A stretch of 64,000 bases of DNA from positions 124,001 through 188,000 of the forward strand of contig NZ_SSSQ01000005.1 in the NCBI RefSeq assembly GCF_009469765.1. The letters are read 5' to 3'. Position numbers and translations under genes: made by a program. The notes beneath the pieces were generated by a model. The model was given only the letters and a program-made list of their open reading frames with translations, was not told the origin of the DNA and did not search any database. Origin of the DNA: Dechloromonas hortensis. Its GTDB lineage: Bacteria > Pseudomonadota > Gammaproteobacteria > Burkholderiales > Rhodocyclaceae. Numbering within the stretch: position 1 is the stretch's first letter; each line of letters opens with the position of its first letter. Below, in pieces: positions 43,067 through 53,324 of this stretch.

Positions 43067-43621
43067 CTAGATGCTGCCGGGGGCCGGTAGCGCGTCGGTG
43101 GCGCCGGCGTCTGATCCGGTAAGCATGGCGATTTCCTCGACCGAGAGGACCTTGGTGATGTCGAGGAGGATGACGAACTTGCCGGCGACCTTGCCCATGC
43201 CGTGGATGAAGTCGGCACGGATGCGGGCGCCGAAGGAGGGCGGCGGCTCGATTTCGCTGGCCGGGATTTCCAGGACCTCGGAAACTGCATCGACGATGAT
43301 GCCGATGTCGTGGCGGGTGTCCTCTTCGGGTACCTCGATGATGACGATGCAGGTACGCCGGCCGACCGTGGTGGTCTTGCCGCCGAAGCGGGCAGCCAGG
43401 TCGATGACCGGGACGACGGCGCCACGCAGGTTGATGACCCCGCGGATGAAGGCCGGCATCATCGGAATCTCGGTCAGGTTGCCGAACTCGATGATTTCCT
43501 TGACGTTGAGGATGCCGACGCCAAACATCTCGCCACCGAGCGTGAAGGTCAGGTACTGGGCCGGTGCCGTATCGCTGGTGGCGACGACGGCAGAGCCCCT
43601 GGCTTGCACAATTTGTCCCAT
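43067..43621 (-). CDS. cheW: Chemotaxis coupling protein CheW
   Basis: A 184-residue CheW with the usual double beta-barrel: YLTFTLGGEMFGVGILNVKEI opens the domain and FIRGVINLRGAVVPVIDL is the diagnostic motif. It links CheA to the receptors. N- and C-terminal extensions of about 20 residues each are unstructured. GAGGAG precedes the ATG. It is placed between two receptor genes. Confidence 0.95.
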   Translation of the reverse strand: MGQIVQARGSAVVATSDTAPAQYLTFTLGGEMFGVGILNVKEIIEFGNLTEIPMMPAFIRGVINLRGAVVPVIDLAARFGGKTTTVGRRTCIVIIEVPEEDTRHDIGIIVDAVSEVLEIPASEIEPPPSFGARIRADFIHGMGKVAGKFVILLDITKVLSVEEIAMLTGSDAGATDALPAPGSI

Positions 43622-43630
43622 GACGGCTCC

Positions 43631-45253
43631 TCAATAACGCTCGAAGTCGCCTTCGTTGATCTGGACGGCGGGACTGCGCATGGCAGTGCGCGGCTTGCTG
43701 CCGGTCGTGCGGGCGGCCGGCGGAGCGAAGCTGCGGGCGGCGTTGCGGCCGTTGTCATCGAGACGGAAGAAAGTCATTGTCTGCTGCAACTGCTCGGCCT
43801 GCGAGCCGAGTTCCTCGGCGGTCGCCGCCAGTTCCTCGGAAGCCGAGGCATTCTGCTGGGTAGCCTGGTTCAACTGGCCCATGGCGCCGTTGATCTGGGC
43901 GACGCCGCTCGACTGTTCGGAGGAGGCTGAGGCGATTTCCTGGACCAGGTCGGAAGTCTTGCGGATGGTCGGGACCATCTCGGTGAGCAAGGTGCCGGCC
44001 CGTTCTGCCTGTTTGACTGAGGAGGAGGCGAGATCGCCGATTTCCTGGGCGGCGACCTGCGAACGTTCGGCCAGCTTGCGTACCTCGGCGGCGACGACGG
44101 CGAAGCCCTTGCCATGATCGCCGGCACGGGCCGCTTCGATGGCGGCATTGAGAGCGAGCAGATTGGTCTGGTAGGCGATGTCGTCGATGATGCCGATCTT
44201 GCTGGCGATGCTCTTCATGTCATCGACCGTCCTGCTGACGGCGTCACCCCCTTCGGCTGCTTCCTGGGCAGCCTTGGCGGCCATGCCATCGGTGACGCGG
44301 GCATTCTCGGTGTTCTGGGAAATGGAAGCGGTCATCTGCTCCATCGAGGAAGTGGTTTCCTCGACCGAGGCGGCCTGTTCGCTGGACGATTGCGACAGCG
44401 ACTGGGCGGTGGCCGAGACCTGGCCAGCGGCATTGGTCAGGTTGTCGGCGGCGGTGCGCACTTCGCCGATGATCTGCGTCAGTCGGCCGATCATGTTCTG
44501 CATGGCATTCATCAGGTGACCGACTTCATCCTTGCTGTCCGAATCCAGCTTTACCGTCAGGTCGCCCTCGGCCAAACGGCCGGCAGCTTCGACAGCGCGG
44601 TTGATCGGCACGGTGATTGAGCGGGTAACCCAGACGGCGAAGGCGAGGGCGAGCAGGATGGCGGTAAGCGCCATGCCGAGAATCAGGGTTTTTGCGCTTG
44701 TTGCGGCTTCGGCAGCAAATTTGCCGCTCTGGGTCATCAGATCGGTCTGGTAGCTGATCAATTTGGTGATCGCATCCAGATAGTCGGATTGGGATTTTCG
44801 CATGCTGCCGAACAGGATGCTCTGCGCTTCGTCGCGCTTGCCGCCCGCGATCAGCTCGCGGATCTTGTTCAGGTCGGTGACATAGGCCTTGCGGGCTTCA
44901 CCGACGCTGGCCAGGAAGCGCCGGCCTTCGTTGGAAGTGACGCTCTTGTCCAGCTTGTCGAGGCGGTCACTGATGATCTTGCTGGATTCGGGTATGCGGT
45001 CGAGTTGGGCCTGCGCTTCCTCCGGTTTGCTGAGCATGATGGCGTTGCGCAGGGCGCGGGCGACCAGGTTGACCTGATCGATAATGTCATTGGCCAGGAC
45101 CGTCTTCGGGAACTTGTCTTCGACCAGATCGTGGATCTCATCATTGAGGCTGCCGATGCGCAGGAAAGAAATAGTAGCGATGACGATCAACAAGGTCAGC
45201 ACAAAGCCGAAGCCAAGGCCGAGACGGACGCCGATTTTCAGGTTTTTGAACAT
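43631..45253 (-). CDS. Methyl-accepting chemotaxis protein with four-helix-bundle sensor
   Basis: A 540-residue receptor. Helix 1 is around 12-30, with a periplasmic 4HB_MCP domain (about 32-188). Helix 2 is near 190-208, followed by HAMP and a signalling domain with [20 protein letters not shown] at the tip. A flexible tail rich in Arg/Pro ends EGDFERY, unlike the neighbour's tail, and might tether an adaptation enzyme. The ligand is unknown. The segment 43779-44482 is almost identical in DNA to 41115-41818. GAGGATCATA precedes the chosen ATG. Confidence 0.93.
   Translation of the reverse strand: MFKNLKIGVRLGLGFGFVLTLLIVIATISFLRIGSLNDEIHDLVEDKFPKTVLANDIIDQVNLVARALRNAIMLSKPEEAQAQLDRIPESSKIISDRLDKLDKSVTSNEGRRFLASVGEARKAYVTDLNKIRELIAGGKRDEAQSILFGSMRKSQSDYLDAITKLISYQTDLMTQSGKFAAEAATSAKTLILGMALTAILLALAFAVWVTRSITVPINRAVEAAGRLAEGDLTVKLDSDSKDEVGHLMNAMQNMIGRLTQIIGEVRTAADNLTNAAGQVSATAQSLSQSSSEQAASVEETTSSMEQMTASISQNTENARVTDGMAAKAAQEAAEGGDAVSRTVDDMKSIASKIGIIDDIAYQTNLLALNAAIEAARAGDHGKGFAVVAAEVRKLAERSQVAAQEIGDLASSSVKQAERAGTLLTEMVPTIRKTSDLVQEIASASSEQSSGVAQINGAMGQLNQATQQNASASEELAATAEELGSQAEQLQQTMTFFRLDDNGRNAARSFAPPAARTTGSKPRTAMRSPAVQINEGDFERY
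43779..44482. repeat. Chemoreceptor signalling-domain duplication, copy 2
   Basis: Partner of 41115-41818. It ends abruptly at GATGATCTGCGTCAG in both copies. Confidence 0.85.
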
Positions 45254-45266
45254 TATGATCCTCGTA

Positions 45267-47504
45267 TCAATGCTGGGTAAATTGGTTGCTGCTGAGCGCT
45301 GCCGGCGCCGCGTGGCTGCGTCCTGGCAGTAACTGCTGCTCGCTGTGGGTGACGGTCTGGACGAGCGCGGCAACATCCAGGATCAATGCCACCTCGCCAC
45401 TGCCGAGAATGGTTGAGCCACCGATGCCGCGTAGATGGCGGAACATGGCGCCGAGGGGCTTGATGACCGTCTGGAACTCGCCCATCAGTTGGTCGACGAC
45501 GATCCCCGCCCGCTGTCCGGCAAACTGGACGACGACGATGCTCTCGCGAGGCGGGGCGTCGCCCGGAATTTCGAAGAGTTCGCGCAGGCGGATGAAAGGC
45601 AGTGCCTCGCCGCGCAGGTTCATGAAATTCCGATCGGAAGGCAGGTTCTTCAGTTCGATGCACTCGACGACCGTGTCGAGCGGAATGACGTAGGCCGCCT
45701 TGTCTACGCCGACTAGGAAACCGTCGATGATGGCCAGGGTCAGCGGCAGGCGGATGGTGAAGGTGGTGCCTTCGCCTTCGACCGAGGCGACATCGACGGC
45801 GCCGCGCAGCGCCTGGATGTTGCGGCGGACGACGTCCATGCCGACGCCACGGCCGGAGAGATTGGAGACTTTGTCGACCGTTGAGAAACCGGGTTCGAAG
45901 ATCAGGTTGACGACCTCGGTTTCGGAAAGCGTTTCGCCGGCCTGGATGATGCCGCGTTCAAGCGCCTTGGCGGTGATCTTCTCCTTGTTCAGGCCGCCAC
46001 CGTCGTCCGATATTTCGATGACGATGCTGCCCGAATCGTGATAGGCGTTCAGTGCGACCCGGCCGCAGGCCGGCTTGCCACGCTCCAGGCGCAGGGCGGT
46101 CGGCTCGATGCCGTGGTCCAGCGAGTTTCTGACCAGATGCATCAGGGGGTCACCGATCTTTTCGACGACGGTCTTGTCGAGTTCCGTTTCGGCGCCGCTG
46201 ATCACCAGGTCGATTTCCTTGCCCAACTCCTTGGAAACGTCGCGCACGACGCGGTTGAAGCGGGTGAAGGTGTCGCCGATCTGGACCATGCGCAGTTGCA
46301 GGGCCGAATCGCGGATATTTTCGACGAGGCGGGAGAGGACTGAGGTGGCCTCGACTAGGTCGACCTGCTTGCTTTTCTGGGCGAGCAGGTTGGCCGAGGC
46401 GCCGGCGATGACCAGTTCGCCGACCAGATCGATCAGCTGGTCAAGCTTGTCAGCCTGGACCCGGACCAGGCGTGCGTCCTTCGCCTTCTTGTCATTGACC
46501 TGGGCTTGTTTGACGACCGCGGCATCGACGATTTCCTTGTGCACCACCTTGTGGTCGACGAGAATCTGACCCAGTTGGGAGGCGGCAGTTGGGTCACCAG
46601 GCTGAGCATGTTCGACCGAGGATTTCTGCTCACTCAGGCCCTGGTCGACTTCGGCTTGGGTCAGTGCACCGCAACGGACCAGGATTTCGCCCAGGCGCAT
46701 GGTGTCTTCCGGCAACTCCTGGATGTGCTTGATGTACTCGGAAAGCTTGCTGTTCGGCGGCAGGATGCGCAGGTCGCAATCCTCGCGGACGAAATCGAAG
46801 ACACGTTCGATGTCTGCTTTCGAACTGCGGGTCTGCAACTGGATTTCGAAGCCGATGTAGCAGGATTCGGGGTCCATCTCGGCGGCGACCGGCATGGCGT
46901 CGGTGATCGTCTGGATGCCGAGGATCTCGCCCAGCGAGGCCAGGTAGCGGATGAAGGAAAGGGGGTCCATGCCGCCGCGCAGCACGTTTTCGCCGAAGCG
47001 CACGGAAATGTGCCAGCTATCGGTCAGGACGATGCCGCCGCCGGAGCTTTCGACTTCCACCGTACTGTCCTGCACCGCCAGTTCCGAATTGGCCGAGGCT
47101 TCGGCGGGCTGGCCGATGCCGTCGAGAAAGCCCTTGAGGCGCTCGGTCAGTGCGTCGCCCTTGGCGCCGAGGTCGGCGTCCGGGGCTTCGCCTTCGGCGG
47201 CCAGTACGTCAATCAGGCTGACCATGTGGTCGCAGCATTCGAGCAGTAGCGTGGCGAGCGGCGGGCTGACGGCCAGTTCGTTGTTGCGCAGGGCGTCTAG
47301 CAGGTTTTCGACCCGGTGCGTGAAGGCTTCGATGAAGTGGCACTCGATGACGCCGGAGCCGCCCTTGATGGTGTGCGCCGCCCGGAAAATGCCATTGATG
47401 TTGTCGTGATCGTCCGGATTCTGCTCAAGCCGCAGGAGGCCGGCTTCCATTTCGGCGAGCTGTTCGCGGCTTTCCTGGATGAAGACGCTGGTAATCTCGT
47501 CCAT
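45267..47504 (-). CDS. cheA: Chemotaxis histidine kinase CheA with MshEN-like linker
   Basis: A 745-residue CheA. The HPt domain has phospho-acceptor His44 in RAAHTIKGG. A P2-like domain lies around 162-250. Residues 270-293 and 310-333 form two LG-x-ILV-...-Q repeats resembling the c-di-GMP-binding MshEN motif, though the second has lost key positions. Dimerisation, HATPase (NSLDHGIEP, DDGGGL, GRGVGMDVV) and a CheW-like domain (RNFMNLRGEALPFIRL) follow. It phosphorylates the CheY-like protein and CheB encoded in the same operon. Confidence 0.96.
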   Translation of the reverse strand: MDEITSVFIQESREQLAEMEAGLLRLEQNPDDHDNINGIFRAAHTIKGGSGVIECHFIEAFTHRVENLLDALRNNELAVSPPLATLLLECCDHMVSLIDVLAAEGEAPDADLGAKGDALTERLKGFLDGIGQPAEASANSELAVQDSTVEVESSGGGIVLTDSWHISVRFGENVLRGGMDPLSFIRYLASLGEILGIQTITDAMPVAAEMDPESCYIGFEIQLQTRSSKADIERVFDFVREDCDLRILPPNSKLSEYIKHIQELPEDTMRLGEILVRCGALTQAEVDQGLSEQKSSVEHAQPGDPTAASQLGQILVDHKVVHKEIVDAAVVKQAQVNDKKAKDARLVRVQADKLDQLIDLVGELVIAGASANLLAQKSKQVDLVEATSVLSRLVENIRDSALQLRMVQIGDTFTRFNRVVRDVSKELGKEIDLVISGAETELDKTVVEKIGDPLMHLVRNSLDHGIEPTALRLERGKPACGRVALNAYHDSGSIVIEISDDGGGLNKEKITAKALERGIIQAGETLSETEVVNLIFEPGFSTVDKVSNLSGRGVGMDVVRRNIQALRGAVDVASVEGEGTTFTIRLPLTLAIIDGFLVGVDKAAYVIPLDTVVECIELKNLPSDRNFMNLRGEALPFIRLRELFEIPGDAPPRESIVVVQFAGQRAGIVVDQLMGEFQTVIKPLGAMFRHLRGIGGSTILGSGEVALILDVAALVQTVTHSEQQLLPGRSHAAPAALSSNQFTQH

Positions 47505-47522
47505 GTGGTTTTCTCAGCTTTC

Positions 47523-47828
47523 TCAGGAGGCTTCGTGTGCCGGGATGACGAGCGGGTCGCCAAATTCGGCCGCCATGTTGCAGAAATCGATTACCGAACT
47601 GACGGCCTGGCTGTGGGCGACGATACGCAGGCGCTTGCCGGTCCGTTGCGATTCCTTCTTGAGGAGGACGAGCAACTGGAGACCGGCGGTGTCCATTTCT
47701 GCAACCTGGGCGAGATTCAGTTCCAGCTCATCGGTCACTGCCAGGGCATCGAGCAGCATCTGTTTCTGCTCAAGGGCGTGATAGATGGTGAGGTCTTCGG
47801 TAATCGAAAGAAGTTGGCTGGAGGGCAT
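47523..47828 (-). CDS. STAS domain protein
   Basis: A 101-residue single STAS domain. The core is LELNLAQVAEMDTAGLQLLVLLKKES; the residue after MD is Thr rather than the usual Ser, so phosphorylation could still occur. Stand-alone STAS proteins work as anti-sigma-factor antagonists or scaffolds, and this one sits between a receptor gene and cheA. It probably modulates the chemosensory array; its partner is not known. Confidence 0.88.
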   Translation of the reverse strand: MPSSQLLSITEDLTIYHALEQKQMLLDALAVTDELELNLAQVAEMDTAGLQLLVLLKKESQRTGKRLRIVAHSQAVSSVIDFCNMAAEFGDPLVIPAHEAS

Positions 47829-47839
47829 GGCGCTAACCC

Positions 47840-49096
47840 TTAAAACAGTTCGATGCGGGATTGGCCCGGTGCTGCGGTTGCCGTTTCCCGTTTTAGCGAG
47901 TTTTGGTGGGTGGACCGCTGGCTTTCCATGACGTAGCGGCTGTAGAGCGCTTCGAGATGTTGGGCGATCGGCGTGTAGACGAAATGGGCATCGTCATAGG
48001 CCTTCAGGCGATCGGCCAGCAAGCTGGCATGTTCGTCGAGTTGTGACAGCGCCTGCATCACATGTTCGATCTGCTGCCGGCTGACATCCTGGAACTGAAC
48101 GCTGGCCTGGGCTTCCATGAACATGGTGGCGAGCTGCCGGCTGCTGTCGCTGACTTCGGAGAGGACGCCGGCTTCGTGCCGCATCAGGTCCTCGTAGCTT
48201 TGGCCCATTTCGTTGAGCTGAGCGGAGAAAAATTCAAGAAGCTGCTTTTCTTTGGCCAGATTGACATTCGACAGCTTGTCCTGGAACTGGGTCTCGATAT
48301 GCTCGGCGACCGATGAAATCCCCTGGCTGATCTTGACGACGGCGGCTTCCGTCTCGCTCGACAGTTTGCGCACTTCGTCGGCAACCACGGCAAAACCGCG
48401 ACCGGCTTCGCCGGCCCGTGCTGCTTCAATGGCAGCATTGAGCGCCAGCAGGTTGGTCTGGCCGGCGACGTGCTTGATCAGGTTGACCAGCGATTCGAGC
48501 GAGCGGGCCTCCTGGACGACCTGTGTCACCCTGGCTTGGTCCTGCTCGGCTTCCTGCAGGCGCTGCTGAACGTAGCCGTCCATTCTGGAGACGATGGTCT
48601 GGTTTTGCGCGATACGGGCTTCCGAATCGCGGACCAGCTGGGTGGTTTCGTCGGCGGTCGTATTGACGAAGCGATCCAGCTTGGTGATCACGGCATCGAC
48701 CGTTTGCAGGCGCTCGACGATGTCGTAGGCGGCCTTTTCGGTGTCATCGATGACGCTTTTCAACTGGCCGCGCACCACTTCATTGAAATCATGGACCTGC
48801 TGCAGTTCTCCTGAAACTTCCTCGGCCACCTTGCTGAAGGTTTCCTGCTTGTTTTCACCTTTCTCGGCCACGACGTTCAGGCCAAGCATGGAATCCTTGT
48901 AGATGGCGATCGAGACCAGACGCTGTCCGATAAAGGCGACCAGGACGATGAAGACAACGCCAACTGCATCCGCTATCGGAGCAGGATTGAATGTGCTGTG
49001 GAACCAGTCGTGCATGAAATACACGGTTGTCGCAGCACCCAGGGCAACCAGCAGGGAAACAATCAGCGTTCGTTGCAGGAGTTTGGCGAAATCCAT
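47840..49096 (-). CDS. Atypical chemoreceptor with IELF tail
   Basis: A 418-residue MCP with two N-terminal membrane helices (about 11-28 and 40-62), almost no periplasmic domain and no HAMP. A long coiled coil then leads to a signalling tip, [20 protein letters not shown]...[14 protein letters not shown]. After the tip the hairpin carries [18 protein letters not shown], as in receptors tied to STAS-containing systems. It ends SRIELF, like the CheD at 40457. With so little outside the cell it probably senses an internal or membrane signal such as energy state. Confidence 0.9.
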   Translation of the reverse strand: MDFAKLLQRTLIVSLLVALGAATTVYFMHDWFHSTFNPAPIADAVGVVFIVLVAFIGQRLVSIAIYKDSMLGLNVVAEKGENKQETFSKVAEEVSGELQQVHDFNEVVRGQLKSVIDDTEKAAYDIVERLQTVDAVITKLDRFVNTTADETTQLVRDSEARIAQNQTIVSRMDGYVQQRLQEAEQDQARVTQVVQEARSLESLVNLIKHVAGQTNLLALNAAIEAARAGEAGRGFAVVADEVRKLSSETEAAVVKISQGISSVAEHIETQFQDKLSNVNLAKEKQLLEFFSAQLNEMGQSYEDLMRHEAGVLSEVSDSSRQLATMFMEAQASVQFQDVSRQQIEHVMQALSQLDEHASLLADRLKAYDDAHFVYTPIAQHLEALYSRYVMESQRSTHQNSLKRETATAAPGQSRIELF

Positions 49097-49100
49097 GGCG

Positions 49101-49466
49101 TTAGCGCACTACCAGTTTGATGGTGTTGAGCAGTTCGTCCGCCGTTGCCGGCTTGACGATCCAGCCCGAAGCGCCGGCTGCCTTGGCTTCCAGCTTTCTC
49201 GACTGCTGCGATTCGGTGGTCAGGAATAGAATCGGCACGAACTTGTAGGCGGGCAGTTTGCGGACTTCCTTGATCAGCTCGATGCCGTTCATGCCGGGCA
49301 TGTTGAGGTCGGTGATCAGGAGGTCGATCTTGATCCCGGTCCGCAGCTTGCGCAGAGCCTCTTCCGCGTTAGCGGCCTTTTCGGTGGCATAGCCGGCCTT
49401 GGTCAGGATGTTGGAAATGCTGAGGAGGATGGTGGCAGAGTCGTCGACGAGAAAGATTGTTTTCAT
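49101..49466 (-). CDS. cheY: CheY-like response regulator
   Basis: A 121-residue receiver domain without output domain: FLVDDSAT at the N-terminus, phospho-acceptor Asp in [13 protein letters not shown], Thr in LFLTTES and Lys in [11 protein letters not shown]. It is first in the 12-kb chemotaxis operon and separated by four bases from the receptor gene, so it is the probable output of CheA. Confidence 0.94.
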   Translation of the reverse strand: MKTIFLVDDSATILLSISNILTKAGYATEKAANAEEALRKLRTGIKIDLLITDLNMPGMNGIELIKEVRKLPAYKFVPILFLTTESQQSRKLEAKAAGASGWIVKPATADELLNTIKLVVR

Positions 49467-49559
49467 GATTTTGCTAATTTTCGTATTTATTGTGAGGCTG
49501 TTTGCCGAAAACGCTACTTATAATCGTTTTGGCCGGCTTCTGGTAGACACGTGTCAAAA

Positions 49560-49573
49560 TTGATTTATATCAA
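49560..49573. promoter_or_regulatory. FNR/ANR-type binding site
   Basis: TTGAT-TTAT-ATCAA is an exact match to the FNR consensus TTGAT-N4-ATCAA. It lies 94 bp upstream of the cheY-like start. No good -10 sequence is visible at the expected distance, so the promoter itself is unassigned. Confidence 0.65.
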
Positions 49574-49912
49574 TAATGAGGCTCCTGGTGGTGATCGTGC
49601 CCAGGCTTTGGCCGGGATGTGCTTGATTGCCATGGACTTAAGCCGCCAAAAGCATCGGACCAGCCGCCTTGCAACCCGCTTTCGTCCAACCAGCCTGGCC
49701 CGGTAAGGGGCAATTTCGGCTGTGGCGACTCCTTGGCTTTGCGGCCGCCAGCAATTCGGCGAAGGGCGGCTCGCTTCTATCCTGCGGAAAAGAGGAGAAA
49801 TATCCACCAGCGGGCGTCCCAACGGGTCAATTTGTATGGCGTATGCTAAACGATTCAAACCCTTGCGCCAACAGATGCTTAGCGAGGATTGGCGATTGTT
49901 GGTCAAGCCTGG

Positions 49913-49941
49913 TTTTTGCCTCTGCTGGCGGTTGACCGCAG
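49913..49941 (+). repeat. Dispersed repeat, diverged copy E
   Basis: It begins TTTTTGCC and ends GGTTGACCGCAG, 29 bp in length. It is intergenic. Confidence 0.5.
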
Positions 49942-50195
49942 GGCCGGGCGGTCTTGCCGATGGTGTGAGCTAGCCGGGCGCTCAGGGTTTATTGTGGTTT
50001 TGGTTGGCGCCAGATCATTGAATCTGATCGGTTTTTTTCTTCAAGGCGCCCATTTTTGCCGGCGGGAAGCGGCGCAAACCATTACACTCTCGTCTTTGCG
50101 CGGGGCCGATCGGCCTTCGTCCGCTTTTCTTTCGGCCGCCTGCTGCGGCCAGACAGCCGCCTCGCCTCATTCCACTGCTTTTCAAAGGTTACCCG

Positions 50196-50684
50196 ATGCA
50201 CCCCGTTCACGATGTTGATGCCCTTCTCTTACTAGCCATGATGCTTTCTGCCAAACGGCGGCCGGCGGAGCTGGTCGAGGTCGTCGCGGCGGCCGATCTG
50301 ATTCAGGGCAATGTGCCCGCCGAACAAAAGCTGGTCGAGGCCTTCGAACGCCTGGGCGTCCATGGTTTGCTGGCCGAGGCGGACGGCGGTTATACGCTGA
50401 CGCCGGCGGCGCAGGAAATCGTTGCCACCAAGTCGAGAAAGGCGGATATGTCCGAGCGCGTCTTTACTATCAAAGACAAGTTGTCGGTTTACGAAGCCAA
50501 GGGCGAGTCCGCTCCAGTCAGCCTGACGCTGGAGCAGGTGACGGCGGCCATTCTGGCGCATCGGGCCACCGAAAAGACGACGGTCAAGAACCTGTTGGTC
50601 GCCAAGCCGAAGCCGGAAGGCGGGACCAGCCGCCCCGGCCAGCGCCAGCGCAAGCCGATGCCGGCCAAGAAGCGCAAGCTTTGA
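50196..50684 (+). CDS. Protein of unknown function with basic tail
   Basis: A 162-residue protein. Residues 1-75 form helices that look like a small winged-helix domain (AAADLIQGNVPAEQKLVEAFERLGVHGLLAEADGGYTLTP), and the tail is strongly basic (RPGQRQRKPMPAKKRKL), suggesting RNA or DNA binding. AAAGG precedes the ATG. It lies directly upstream of the DbpA helicase gene with touching ends, so a shared role in RNA metabolism is possible. No family is recognised. Confidence 0.72.
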   Translation: MHPVHDVDALLLLAMMLSAKRRPAELVEVVAAADLIQGNVPAEQKLVEAFERLGVHGLLAEADGGYTLTPAAQEIVATKSRKADMSERVFTIKDKLSVYEAKGESAPVSLTLEQVTAAILAHRATEKTTVKNLLVAKPKPEGGTSRPGQRQRKPMPAKKRKL

Positions 50685-50692
50685 GTTCGCCG

Positions 50693-52111
<1,419 letters not shown>

Positions 52112-52171
52112 TGTTGCGCTCGGGCAGCCCGCGGTGGTGGGGTGCCTGTTTCCCGATTGAGCCGGCGAAAA

Positions 52172-52732
52172 TCAGCGCTCGGTTTTCGGGTTTTGGGGCA
52201 GGTCGACCGCAGCAGTCGACCACAAGGCCTCGCCGCCCGCCGCCAGGTGGGTCAGATAGACCCGCAGATCGAATTCCAGCTGGTGGTAATCGGCTGCCAT
52301 GTGGCAGCACAACTGGTAGAAAGCCTTATCATGCTCGCGCTCCTTCAGGTGGGCGAGTTCATGGACGACAATCATGCGCAGGAAGGCTTCGGGCATCTCG
52401 CGGAAGAGGGCGGCGACATGGATTTCCCGCTTGCTCTTCAGCTTGCCGCCCTGCACCCGCGCAATGCTGGTGTGCGTCCCCAGCGCCTGGCGCAAGTCGC
52501 GCAGCTTGGCATCAAACCCCACCTTGCTCGGCTGCGGCGCATTGCGCATGTGCTGGTTCTTGAACGCCTGCACATAGTCATAAAGCGCCTTGTCGCTCCG
52601 CACTTCATGCGCCAGCGGATATTTCCTCAGCAGCACCTCGCCCAGCCGCTTCTCCTTGATTAACCGCCATACTGGTTCAGTCAGGGAGGATGGGTAGTTG
52701 GCCAGATAGTCAGGAGGAGGTTTGGGCCGCAT
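52172..52732 (-). CDS. YgjP-like (M48-related) metallopeptidase domain protein
   Basis: A 186-residue protein with the zinc motif HELAHLKEREHDKAFY: His, Glu and His in HELAH, with further HxxxF spacing typical of the YgjP/DUF45 family. The N-terminal half is basic and helical. The product is cytoplasmic and its substrate is unknown. It lies tail to tail with dbpA, with a copy of the GTCGACCGCAG core near its 3' end (52202-52212). Confidence 0.85.
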   Translation of the reverse strand: MRPKPPPDYLANYPSSLTEPVWRLIKEKRLGEVLLRKYPLAHEVRSDKALYDYVQAFKNQHMRNAPQPSKVGFDAKLRDLRQALGTHTSIARVQGGKLKSKREIHVAALFREMPEAFLRMIVVHELAHLKEREHDKAFYQLCCHMAADYHQLEFDLRVYLTHLAAGGEALWSTAAVDLPQNPKTER

Positions 52733-52763
52733 GGGCAGGTAGCTTGGGAGGAAAGGCAGGGAT

Positions 52764-53263
52764 TCTAGCGCCTGGGTAACCGCGTTCGACCGCGAGTTTG
52801 AGGAGTTCTGCGCTTTGCCTTGTAGTCGAGCGCGGCAAACAGCGCAGTACGGTTGCAGCGCATTGTCTTCTCCGTAGGGGGGTTACGCCTATTGGCTTTT
52901 ACGCGGCCCTACACTTGCCGGTATTTGCCGCGCAAGTTTCAGGACTTCATCCTGCGTCAAAGGTGTGATGCCAATCTTTATAGCGTTTTCTCGTTTTTGC
53001 TCGATAACGAGGCGAACGTCCGGCGCAGCTTCCGGGGCGTCTTGATTGCCTCTGGCAACAGCGTGGTAGATGAAGTCCTCTTCGGTGGCACTTAGGTTGT
53101 TGATGCCGAGGTGAGTGATGTCGGTGGCGGTGTAACGGTGTTCGGCATCCGGCTTGGCCGGGTCGAGGGCCAGGCCGATGAAGTGGAAGGCGGTGCAGGG
53201 GCGCAGGCTGCGCACGGTACCCCGAACTAGCCAGGTGCGGTCGTGGGCTTCGTGGCGGTTCAA
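52764..53263 (-). pseudogene. Remnants of a vgrG gene
   Basis: Several pieces match the intact VgrG encoded at 55873. A fragment at 53263-52889 reads TWLVRGTVRSLRPCTAFHF...EHRYTATDITHLGINNLS, against TWIGRGTVRSL...EHRYAITEITHVGINNLS. DYKAKR follows at 52833-52810, and AELLKLAVERGY at 52811-52764 matches ELLKLACERGY. These pieces are out of frame and partly out of order, so this is decayed or rearranged DNA rather than a working gene. The longest open frame is 124 residues, without a good start. Confidence 0.75.
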
Positions 53264-53324
53264 GCAGGGAATTTCGGGGTTCCTTTGGCCAACCGGAAAA
53301 AATGGCCAAAATTGGAACTTCTGG

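Larger units (their letters stand above)
49467..50195. other. Long intergenic region upstream of the chemotaxis operon
   Basis: These 729 bp lie between divergent units. They hold an FNR-type box, a GACACGTGTC palindrome (49546-49555) and a copy of the dispersed repeat (49913-49941). Short frames on both strands show no convincing coding signal. Confidence 0.65.

Noticed and set aside
41115..44482. Transposon or integron as the cause of the repeated receptor DNA
   Set aside because: The repeated part is exactly protein-coding signalling domain with no inverted ends, target duplications or recombinase gene; gene conversion is simpler.
49565..49906. 113-codon minus-strand frame upstream of the chemotaxis operon
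   Set aside because: Basic, low-complexity translation rich in Arg/Pro with no ribosome site; it overlaps other equally long frames, as expected for GC-rich noncoding DNA.
52889..53263. Intact small gene of 124 residues
   Set aside because: It matches only an internal stretch of VgrG, begins with a TTG lacking a ribosome site and is followed by other VgrG pieces in other frames, so it was called a pseudogene.
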